A stretch of DNA of 64,000 bases, from positions 186,001 through 250,000 of the IMG/VR virus record IMGVR_UViG_3300033049_000066; one strand, given 5' to 3'. The notes beneath the pieces were generated by a model. It worked only from the letters and a program-made list of their open reading frames with translations. It made no database searches and had not been told where the DNA came from. The DNA comes from a virus. Shown here piece by piece: positions 23,278 to 35,400 of this stretch (position 1 is the stretch's first letter; each line of letters begins with the position of its first letter). A program made the translations under genes and the position numbers.

Positions 23278-23395
23278 TAGTTTCTCTCTTATTTACTAGT
23301 ACTTCGCCAGATTCTGGATCAAATATTTTAATGTGTTCATCAATTAATATCGTTCCTGCGTCGTTGGGCGTATCCTTATTTTCTTCTTCACTCAT
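23264..23395 (-). CDS. micro-ORF repeating the HIKIFDP motif
   Basis: 43 codons starting at the ATG read from 23395. It encodes DEHIKIFDPESGEVLVNKRE, which parallels the N-terminus of the following gene (HIKIFDP.TGEVLEDK). It overlaps that gene by 14 bases in another frame. It is either a true small structural protein (short proteins of this type exist in related phages) or a remnant of a duplicated N-terminus. Confidence 0.5.
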   Translation of the reverse strand: MSEEENKDTPNDAGTILIDEHIKIFDPESGEVLVNKRETNVNS

Positions 23396-23419
23396 AATTA
23401 CTATTTACCTATTTAAAAT

Positions 23420-26400
23420 CTATGGTTTTATAAACAGTGCTGGCACTGTTGATTGATCTTGTAACGGTACTCCATTACTTGCTGTGATTGCGCCAGAAGC
23501 ATACCATATTTGATCGTAATTCCATGGCACTCGTCCTTTAAGACTGACGTCACCTACAATATCGCCTGCTAGGTGCGCAGTGGCGCCTGTTCCCGCTGTT
23601 CCGCGGCGCAAACCACTAACTGTGTTAGCTAACAAATCTTGCTCGCGGTACGTAATTCTCTCTCCGTTAATTATTATTATGCCGAATTTTGCTGCTGTTA
23701 AATCCGGTGTACCAAGTACACTCGCGTCTGCTACATAGATAATGTCGTCCGACAGTGACAAATCTTGTGTAAGGTACGTTGAGGTTGTAGATGCCATCTT
23801 GTACATGCCGACGGTGTCTCGCATGTCTTTAAATAATCTGAAGGTTGATCCTGCTGTGATCACGTTTTCTGTAATTGACGTTACTACCACCACATCAGTT
23901 ACTGAAATTGTCGGACCGGCAATAACAAGTTGATTATCATTTATAATACTAAAACCGGTGCCTGGGTGTATACGGTTGCCGTTTAGTGTAACCCATAATC
24001 GATCTTGCGCAATAATAATGTCACGGTCTAACGTGAATACGTTCACAGATGCGTTGGCTCCAATGACAAAGTCGAAGTCTTCAGTGTCGAAGCTTGCTGA
24101 GTCAAACGCATTTAGTTCTTCAACGGATGCTATAGTTGGCCCCTGATACACTTGCGTTAAAATGTCCAGCTCCCGGAGGTCGCGGAAGGTGGTTACTGCA
24201 ATCTGATCACTTCCGGTGTACGTGTTGGTGAACAGAATTTCTGTACCACTGTACCAGTATTCGGATGATGTTCTTACGTACACTTCAACGGTATCGCCTG
24301 CGGCTGGCGCAGTGCCTAGGATCACATATCGATCTACACCAAGTGGACCGGTGACATAATCAATGCCGGATGCTAGCAACGTATCGTTAACGTAAACATC
24401 AACTTCGTTGTCTGCTACTGCGTCGCCGCTGTACCCGCCATTCAGTGGGTATAGGAAATTCGTAGTTACACCGTCGGCAGTGGTCCGGGCGGCGCTAGGA
24501 GGACGTAATCGTGACCCGTTAACCTCAACAATAGCGTTATGACGAGACTTACCTGTTACTGAAGTTCCTGGGTCTACTGTTAGGTCACCTGTCCACAGTT
24601 CAACAAGTGGATAGCTTTCTTCAAAGCCACCAGTTGATATCCCAAAGATCGTCACTGTGATGAAATCTGTTGGGCTTGGCGCTGCTGACAACGTAAGAGT
24701 TGACGTTTGATCATCAACTGCTGTTATAGTGACACCAGCATCTTCGACGCCGTTAACAAAGACAAGTGCTTTATTGATTTCAGTGCTGCGCACGTCTACT
24801 GTGAACGCATTTGCAGTGGTATCGCTGCCTCGTAGTGAATTTCTGTATAATTGATTTCCGCCACCTACTTCGTACACAATTATTTTAATATCGTCACCAG
24901 CGGTAATACCGCTAATTATATCAATTTCTTGATCGGCCCAGTCAACTGTGAAATCGAGTGTTTCGTACAGTGTAAGTCCGGTTGTTATATTTGCTACTAT
25001 CACAGTTATCGGGTGAGGTACTGCGTCAGCAAAGGAGAATGATTCTGTGCTTGCGTTCACTGTGTAGGAAAAGCTACTCAGCGCGAAAGCGTGACCATCA
25101 GTAAGATAATCCGAGCCGGGACGAGCGAACACTTTGATGTCAAGTGTATCGTAGATGGCTCCCGGTACCAGCTCTTCCGGCGCGTGAGAATGAAATTCGT
25201 CTACAAAGGCTCCGCCATCTACGTTGATATCTTCAGGCCGGGTTCCGAGATAGGTATCAAGGAATTGACTTTCGTATATTGTGTCAAGCTCTGACTCAGT
25301 TACGCTAAATGTGTCTCCGTCAACTTGGACTCCGGGGAACGAAATACCATTGAACAGAAGTGATAAATCTAGTCCTGGACGATTAACATCCGAAACATAA
25401 AATCCAGTGGTTCTGTCAATGCCGCTAAGTGTTTCGAGTTCAATTTCTACGTACTTAGTTGAAAGGAATGTTGTTGTATCCTCAAATGTAATCATATTAT
25501 AAACTTTATTATTATATCTTACAAAATTTCTTGACTCGCTGTTATTGTTTTCATTTACTATGACTCCGTCAAGTTCGTACCAGCTTGCGATACCTTCTTT
25601 AAGGTACTTTATTTCTATTGCATCTAATCCGTAAGCTGAGTCAGCTGTAATGCTGTGTATGCTACTAATAGCAGAGATGCTATCAACATCCGCCGTTAGC
25701 ACTATTGAATCAGCAGTAAAAATATCCGAGGCTGCGGTTCCTGCTACGATCTCGGTGGATCCATCTGCTGTAAGAATGATAGTATCAGCTGTTGGCGTAA
25801 CGTACGATCTTGTACCATCTTCGGATGTGATATAAGCTACTTCCTCAAACTTAGTCGGATCAAATACTGTGTTATCATCGGTGTCAGTGTACAGGGTGGT
25901 TACTCTAAACAACTTAGGCAATTCAATCACCGAGCCAGTTGGTTCTGGATTCGCGTTAGATATTGACGCGGTTGCTGTAAATGTTGTACCAGCATTGCTA
26001 CTTGTTGCGCCGGCTGCTAAGAAATTTGTGTTTCCTGGGGCAGCGATTTTGTACTCTGCTCCGATGATTAATTCTAGTAGCTGTGGATCAACTGCTGTGG
26101 GGTCGTACTGCACAATGTCTTTTGGTCCGCTATATTTAAATACTAAATTGCGTGTGCTCGTAACGGTGTTTTCTTCGTATTGCGCAACTTTAGACACGTA
26201 CTCATATCTATCATATTTTGCAGTAACTTTGAATGTTCTTACGAGTGCGTTCTCCATGATTGCGGTCGCTGCGGCGTCAACGCCTGTGCTGCCCGTGAAC
26301 GAAATTGTCGGCGGTGTTAAGTAGCCGCTGCCGGGGGTGACCACTACAATCTCACTAATTATACCACCTGGTCCGAGAAGTGCGGTCATAACTGCTGGCG

Positions 26401-29400
26401 ATGTGCTTGCGCCGGTTACTACAACCTCTGGCGCAATTGTGTAGCCGGTTCCTGGATTTGTAACCACTACACTTTTAACGGTTAATTTGTAATTATCGTA
26501 CCATTCACTCCAGGGTGGTGTCTGCCACACTATGTCGTCAGCTGGTTTATTGCTCGGATCGCTTACTAGTACCGCGCCGTCATCTAAAATTGGGCTAATG
26601 TACTGGTCAAACTCGGTACTAAATGTCGACGGACAATCAAAGTCAGTGACAGTACCAGCAATTAGATCAAACCCATCATAACTTAACGAAAAGTCTTTAA
26701 TCTTAGTATGATACGGCTTTGCTTCGCCTAAGTACTGAGTTAAATAATCTTGGTTATCTTTCTGATATACCGCGTACTGTGATAATGAACGTACTTTTTG
26801 TGTTACGTCAATTAAGCTTGTTTTAATTAACCAATCGACATTTGGTTGTTCACCGAGTACATAGTTAAAGATAGATAACATTGTGCGACTACGGTCGGTC
26901 GCTAAATCACTAATTAATAACTCTTCATTAATTGATCGAATAACGTTACGTAATTCAGTTACTGGAGTTGAAATAGTTGTCCATAGTCTCTCATCAAGTT
27001 GAATTGTACCATTTTCCAGCGCCGTTCTAACCCATGCACCGTCGATATATTGATATAGTTCCCAGCTGCCAACACTATTAAACGTTACTTTCGCAACAGC
27101 ATTATTTTCAATTATGCCTAAGGTTGCTAGCTCAGTGAATTCAGTTACTACAAAATCTATTCTCGAAAATGGATCGAATCCTTCTTTGTACCAGTTCACA
27201 GTAGACCAGTATTGCGTAGTGTCGTATTCTTGAACGTCGATTTGCAGTAGTGTCTCAAATGTCAGCGACGCTGTAACTTCGTAAATTGCCCATCTTCCGG
27301 AATTGTTATCATCTGTAGTAACAAGATATTTAAACCCTGTGCCAACTGCTGTGAAATCTTGAAATGATAATTCTGTGGTGGACGCGACTTGTAAGTCCCA
27401 CGCTCCAGTCGATGCGGTCGGTATTGCCTCTTCGCTCTCAAGCATCGGGTATGCTCGTGATTCAGTTATTGTGTTGCTAGCAAGAATGCCATTTACTTTT
27501 TTCAAGTAACTTGCTATTGCGGCGTATCTATCAATAAACATTGTTTGGCGAGGACGGAACTCAACACCGTATCTCTCAGCGGATGTTAACCCGGTGGCCG
27601 GAACAATGTTTCCATCGGTGTCGATGCCTACTAAGCTATCTTGTAATTTCTTATACAATCCGTCGGATAAAAAATCGTTTGGATGATTTTCGCGGAATAA
27701 GTCGTACTCCACAAACACATTATTCTCATTTTTGATCTTAGAATACTCAATGTGGATGATTGTATCTGTGTTATTAATTATATCCTTGCAGTTATAAATT
27801 CCGATTAAATTCGGTGCGACAAATGCCAAGAACGATATGCCGGAACTCTTAGGGGCTTCGATGTACGAAGCTACAGCAGCGGCGCTCAATGTCTTCTCGG
27901 AGTTCACGCTAATTGTCTCAACGTTGCGGACCCAGTAGTAATACACGTTCTGCAATAGACCTGAGCGGTCTATTGTTGATACTGTAACATATTTGTCTTC
28001 TGCTAAAATTGTACCGGTACCGGCATAGTTCGCCGGTAGTGCGGTACTCTCAGTCCACTGATAAATATCTACAGTGCTGCCAGTGAATGTTCTGCCCCAC
28101 ACTTTGCTAGTCTGATGTGCTGTACCTGTTGTGTAGTCTCGGAAGCGTACATTTTTTATATCCCACCACATTTTTCCAACTTGGTCTGCGCTCCATAATA
28201 AACCAGCACTTGCGTTATCATAAACAGTTGGGTCATACGGCGTAATAAAATCAATATTCTGACTTGCTGCTCCTAATATCTTGCCGTTCAGCGGGTCGAT
28301 ATAATCCAGATCGCGAATCACTGACAGTGAATCATTGTTGTACATATATACCGCATTAATTAAGGTAACGTCAACTTGATCGTTTTGTGTATTGGATGCG
28401 ATCCAACTAAGCGTATTTGCTGTATTGTTGAATATAACAACACGACCAATATTCGGCCGCCCGCCGCTTGCTAGTACATCATCTTCATCAGCTGTTGTAA
28501 ATGTTTGATCTGCAGTGACACCGCTGGTTGTCGCAGTGTTTAAATCGTAATTCATTGCCGAGACAACTAGTACGCCATCTATTAAACTAACTGCGCTGCC
28601 AAAGGCATCGCCTGTGTACATATCAGTGTCTAATATTTCTTGTCCGAGCAGTAGCATGTCGGACGTTATATCGCTTCCGGACATTAAATCATACGTATAA
28701 ACTACACCAGTATTCCCAGACGCATCAGTTGTAATAAGTCCGTTGTCTGCTGTAGATGATGTTGTGTCGGCAGAGGTCGAAATGTTATCGCCAATTCCAT
28801 CCGGAGTACCTACTGCTAACTGATCTAATGATAAATCAAGTGCTAACGAATTACCAAAGTGCTGTGCGACAGTGGTTGTAACCGGACTTGTTATTGTTTG
28901 CGCTATCGCGTACGGAGTAAATCCTAATGTTACTAACGAAATATTTGCACCAGCTAAAATATCTAATCTGTTTGGATTCAATCGTACAATTTTATTTGTT
29001 AGTTGGATCGTCAATAATCCATTAGCTTCGCTTGCGTCAATGTTTGGTATTGCGGCGGCATTAATTGCGTCAGCTACTAACAACGATGTTCCTTCGAATG
29101 GCAATGCTACATCAACATTGTTAATGCGAATTGTGCTGTTGGCTGGAATTAACGGATTTGCCACGGTGCTAGTTAGTGTTCCGTATGTTCGTGATTTGTT
29201 TTCAAAGCGTGATACTGTGCCTTGTCCGCTTAGATCTCCGTCGGCACCGACATACAATGAACATTTTGTCTTACAAATTGCTAGTGAATTTGTTGCTGAC
29301 ATGCCCGGCACGGCCAAGTCTTGAATTAGCTTGAACTCCGCTATGTCAACTTCTAAGGAGTCACCAGCTTCGGCTGTTCCAGTGACTATCGTCACTACAT

Positions 29401-32400
29401 TACCAGCAATCGTAAACTCACTCGCATCTAGTGCTACACCGTTATTTAACACGGTGCCAAGGGGAGTGCGCAAGGTAGTGTAAGCTAGTGTGCTTGCGTC
29501 TGTGATAACAAAGCGTTCTACGACCCGGTTAATTATGAATGCTTTTTCAATTGCTGGTGCCGCAATGACAATGTGACGTGCGTCTGTTGATACGTCAATT
29601 GCCGCACCAAAGTCATCACCACTTGTAAATGCTACACCGTTGTTCGCAGTGTTGTAGTCAATTGTTGATACAAAAACAAATGTACCAGATACATTCTGAT
29701 ATGTGTGAACTTCGTTGTTTAGTGGTTCGCCGACAAACAGCCATTCTTCATCCTTACTCATCGCAATACTGGCGCCGAAGCTATCTTCAACGTCTACAGT
29801 ATAGTTAGGACTAACTAAGGTTTGTGTTTGTGTAATAGTGTTTAATGTCGCGTCTCGATTAATAATTTCAACGGAACCAGGTGCCGGTACGGCGTTTGCT
29901 AAGACTAGGCTATCAGCAGTCGGCAATGTCGCATCTGCGGTGGCGCCTGCGGTGGTGCCGGTGGCTGCGATCGCACCCCAAGTCTCAATTAGTGTTACAG
30001 CTGATCCATATTGTAGAACTGGTAGCGAACTGCTTGGCAAAAGTGTTTGTACAAAGGTATAGACATCGTTCGCTTTACTATATAAATGCACGACACCAGA
30101 GTCGCTAGCTGGATCACCAACTAGCATACCGCTATCATTGTACCCCTGGGCAACGCTGTAGCCGAATCTTGTGCTAGTATCTTTTGGGTTAATTTCCGAG
30201 TCGGCTAGTGTAAATGGCGACGTTTTCTTGTACACCGCTGTCTTACTGTTATCATTGTTAACCCAGACTGTATCGGTTGCGGAAAGATTACTGTCAAAAA
30301 TTGTACCGACTATACTACTAGGTACTTCAACTCTTGCTGAGATAAATTCTAACAGTGTGCCGGTTTGATCCAGTACGCACGTTTGATTGTTTGCAAGTGC
30401 GCCTTTGATTACAACCTCAAGTACATCCGGTACGCTTAATACTTTATAGGTGCCTGTGGCCTGTGCATCGGTGTTAGATACATTAATAGTTGTGTCCAAT
30501 AGTAAGTTATGTGGGATATCTGTAACTAGTGTCAAGGTACCATCTAAGTTGTCTTCAATTGTAACAATTACCGCGTCGATTTTTGTTGCGTGGTACACAT
30601 TCCAGTCGACTTCCGTATCTTTTGCTACCCATATTATGGATCCGTCGACTACGGTGACAGTCGAATCTATCTCTGAGATTTCAAACACCGCTATGTCAAC
30701 ATCATCATCTTGGACGAAGCCTGCGGTTGGCAGTGCTGTGTCGTAGTTTGTTTCGTTAAGTGTTGTAAAGACCGATGTGCTAAGGTGCTTTACACTCTGC
30801 TTGTAAATGTCGTCTAAGTTAATTAGCATGTCACTTTTAGACGTGCTATTTGTTACGTCAACAATTTCGACAAGACTCGGGTTGCTAGTAAGTTGCTGGT
30901 CGTCTAATTGTAAATCAATATATGCCCGTGTGCTAGTAGCACCGTACTCGGCGCGTTTGATTGCCCAGTTTTCAAATATTGAATAGTCAACCGTTTCATT
31001 GTTTAACGTGACATCTTTAAATAAAGTTAAGCTCTTTGGGGTACCTTTTGTTTCGATTAAATTACTATAAATGTTTACTTGACTAATATCATCTAAGTCT
31101 AACGCAAGTAAATAATCACGAGATCGGAATCCGGTAAGCCCGTACGCCATTAAGTCGATGTCGGTTTCTAAATTTGCGGTCTTGTTGTTGTAGTATTCTA
31201 ACATCTGATCGGACTTAGTCGCTAAGTTAGGCAATAAACCTTTGTTAATGCTATCGTAATCTGTTTTAATCCATTGACTAAAATCAAATGTGTTTGAGGG
31301 TTGAACTTTTTCAGTTGCGCTCCAGTAAGCATTTTTGAAATTAACAATATCGCCTTTGTTATAAGAGCTAACAGGTGCCCATGCTTTAACGTTATCTTCG
31401 TTAATTAAGAATCCCTGCGCGTCAACCTGGCCGTTCCATTCAAATGTTGTAAATCCTGACAGATTTACACGCTGCTGTCGGATTCCGGTAACCGGGTCGT
31501 AAATTAAGTCGTTAAATATGCTAATGTTATCAAGTACTAATAAGTGTTCAAAGCTAGTTAAATTAAATTTTAAGTAACTAATAATGTTATTGTCGACCAT
31601 TCTAATTTTAAAGTTATTATCGATGCGGTCAACGACGTAGTCACTTATGTCAAGTGGTTCTCTATTTTGATTTTGCGGTTGCTCTGTTAATTCTAAATTA
31701 TTTAAATCGTCGACAATGTGCAGGGCACGTTCAAACTCAATTTCGGTTGCTGACGGGTTGAGGTTAATAATACTGTCAATTGCCCAGCCTTGATCCGACC
31801 AGTATATAAATTCTTGTACCATCTCACCCCAGTTAACGACTTGCGTTGCTTCAACGGTGTTAAATTGTAAACCAGCACGGGTTAAATATTCACCGTAGCT
31901 TATTAAGAATTCACTAACTCCTTGTTTACTAGAAAATACCTGACTGTAAGGCACTAGCTCAAACGCATCAGTGAATTCCAGTGGCACTGCCACCGTGGTT
32001 GCATTGCTGCCGGCGCCGACGCTTATAGCTTTATACTTACCGGTACTAACGGCCGTTTGTATTCGGAAGTACGGATCAGTCGTGCTGTTGCCAGTTACTG
32101 AATACCCACCGTCAACTCTCTGCACAATAACAGATGAATATATAATTTCATCTTGTGGCTGATTCTTATATAATAATAAAGTAAAGCTTTCATCCGGCAG
32201 AAGTAAACTGCTACTAGTACTATCCGGGCTACTCTTATCTGTAAAGATTTTTAAGTTATTTTTATCAGTGAACGATGCCATGTGGTGACATAAGTTCACG
32301 TCTAAATTTGACAGGCTAGTTGCTAATGCCGCTTCGCTGTTGTAGCCGTGATATCTGTTGTAGTCAAGGATCCAATTTATATAGCTGTGCTTCACCTGCG

Positions 32401-35400
32401 ATTCGCTGCTGAGCTCAATTGTTCTCGTGTCAAGGCGCAGACGCTCGTCGTACAAGTACTGCTGAACGGTCGGGCTGAATGCGTAGCGATCTCTGTCGGC
32501 CATTAAGGCAAAGAACTGTGCTGGCTTCGTAAGTGCGTATAGTCTCTGCACTGCGAATGGCCATGCGCTTGATTTTCTCCATGCAGATTCTGCTGGCGCG
32601 TTGTCACCAATTGTCCAAGAACGTTTGAAGTCATTTGAGGTAGAGGTGCTAACCACTGACGTTAGCGGCATCACTAAATTACCGGCTGAATCAACTGGCA
32701 AAATTGACGTTAGCCCTGGACGAACATATCTTGTATCGACACGCTCATTGCCGGGCTCTTTAATTAGACCGGCTTCCATGTCATCCCATAATACTAAGTT
32801 GCCACTAGTGTATGGCGCTGTGCCGTAACTAGTATTCCACCAATCTGGACGCTTTGTCAATCCGACCATTTCCCAAGGGCGAATATGTGGGGAATCTGTG
32901 TCGTAAAAGTAATTGTAGATTCCGCGCCAGTTTGCTTGCTGGAATTTTTCGCCTGTGATTTTGTTAGTGGCGGTGCTGTAGTTCCACGTTTTTTCATCGG
33001 TGGCATTATATTCTTGAGACTTATAATCAATTCTATTCCAGCCCAGCCACGATAATACGCTTGTAGCAGTTATCTGTGTTACTTCATCGATTGTGTATTC
33101 TGTCTGACGGAACACCCCTGGCACGATGTCAGCAGGTTCAATTGGCAGTGTCTCAGTTACCTTTAAATTGTTGTAGATTCGATTTTCAAATTCTAATAGT
33201 ACGTCGTCCCGGAGGTCGCCGTGGGCTACGGTGATGCTGCCGTCGTGTCCTTGGATAACATCAACTGGAGTAACATAAGTATCATCTGTGAATTTTAACG
33301 GTACAAATTTTGGATACATACCAAGTTTTGTTGGCGTGCTTGGCACTGCTGTGCCTAGTGTACTGCTGTATTCATTTACTGTGATAATGTCACCTGTTGG
33401 CGGTATTACCGCCAACGTAATACGAGGACCATCGGTTGCTACGGTGTAGTCTACGTCCTTGGTCAATAACACATTGTTGTGATATACCATCAACGCCTTT
33501 GTGTTTGCTGTAGTGAAATCGTATGTGTTCAGTGTCGTGACGGTCTGTGTACTAATTGCCGTTATTACATGTGCAGTTGATTCGTAATCTAGCCCTGATG
33601 GCAGCATATCCGACCAATAAAAAGCACTTGCGGTAGTCTTTCCGGTGTTTATTTCTTTAATTGCTGCGTCAAGAATTTGGGGTACAGTCATTGTACCTAG
33701 CTCGTTTTCCTCAACCCAATTAATTATTCGATTCTTAAATTTCTCGTACTGTTTAGCCGCAAACTCAATTGAGTTAAAGAAGTTATATTCTTTATTCCGC
33801 AAGAACATTGCGGTCAGTGCCAGCGGTGATGATTGCTGTACTATAAGTGTTCCGTACTTGCTTATTTCTCCAAGGTCTCGTAGATTGTTAGCGCCGTTTA
33901 CTGGACCGACTAAGTCAAATATGTTCTCGGATAATCTGTTATAGTGATTGCGTATAGTACCAAGTGTAAGCAAGGATGTATTCTCATTGAACATATTGCT
34001 TTCTAAATTTGCAGGTATTTCGTAGTAACCAGTTTCACTAATTTCATCGCTGATCACCCTAATGTTTAGTTCAGTTCCGATTTCCGTCTGGGTGCCAAAG
34101 GTAATAACATTGCTAGTAATCGTATAATTCTCTGGGGTTACAAATGCCCCAGTAGCTGAGATTTTTACGGATGGCACTGATAAACTTGCGGATGGAGTGA
34201 TATCTAATGTAATCGGATCTCCGGTGTAAACGGTGTCAAACACCTGAGCCTGATGCGTTGATTCAGCTGATGTTACCCAGCCTGTGTTATTTGTAAACTC
34301 TGTATACGAACTATATTTCCTCACGAATCCGATCGTAATAGATGTGTCCGGCACCAGCACTGTGTCTACAGTGTATTCAAATGTGTCAGTGTACAAATTG
34401 TTTTCAAATACTATGTCGCCAAGATTATCAATGTTCAAATATTGTAATGAGAACCCGAGTATTGTGTCAATTGCGCCGGTGCCCGGCGCATAACTAAATA
34501 TTTTGCTGCCTGCGAACGTTGTATCGTTGTAGATCAATTCATCCGATAATGAATATCCAGCAATGTCAAATATATCAAATAGTGGGGGTTGATTAACTCC
34601 AGTTTTTGCTTGTGACACAACCCACGTTTCGCCGTCAAACGCATACACCGTTCCTTGACGCTCCGTACCTTTAGCAATAATGATTATATCATTAACATCG
34701 CTTGTACCATCAACTATTGGCACTAAATTTATTCGCAGTGTGTTATCGTTGTTGATATCTATAAGTTCAACTTCGTATATTACGTTACGTACTGTTGGAT
34801 CGAGGTCGCCGGCAAAAATAACTCTGCTGCCATTACCTAATTTGTATCCATCTATAAACGCTTCAGGATCACCAGTTGAGGAAGTTGGACTTTCGTATAT
34901 CGCGCCGTTGACTGTTGACAATGCGTCTGTATTATCAAAATCAATAACATGAACGGTATGCTTGCCAATAATGCCGTAATTAAATAGTCTCAAATCTGCG
35001 TCAAATTCAATAATTGGACGCTTTGCTCGTTGAACATTGTCAAGTTCAAGTGTGACGGAGTTGTAATTTGCTGTTGCTACTAAGACGTCAAAGTGAAACC
35101 ATCGGTTGCTACGCGACCAGGCATTTTTGTCTCGGCTGCTGCGGTTGATGGTAAGGTAGTCTTGATCGGCGGGGGTGCTAGAAGTCGCAGCCCATTCCGA
35201 GGAATCCCACGGATTAATGTCCCATGGTTCAGGTTCGCCAACCGCATACGGCTCAGGTACAATCAAATCGCTAACTAGCACTAATTTTATTGCTGTACCT
35301 ACGCCTTCGACGTAGTATTCGTTATCTGCGAATTCCACAGGAAGTACATCTCCGGTAAACCGAACTTTTAGTCCGTTTGTAAAGACTACACCGTTCGGGC

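Noticed and set aside
25869-26324. 150-codon plus-strand frame inside the giant virion gene, with others like it (28872-29324, 33645-33944)
   Set aside because: Random antisense frames in a 13-kb gene; none has a ribosome site or recognisable sequence.
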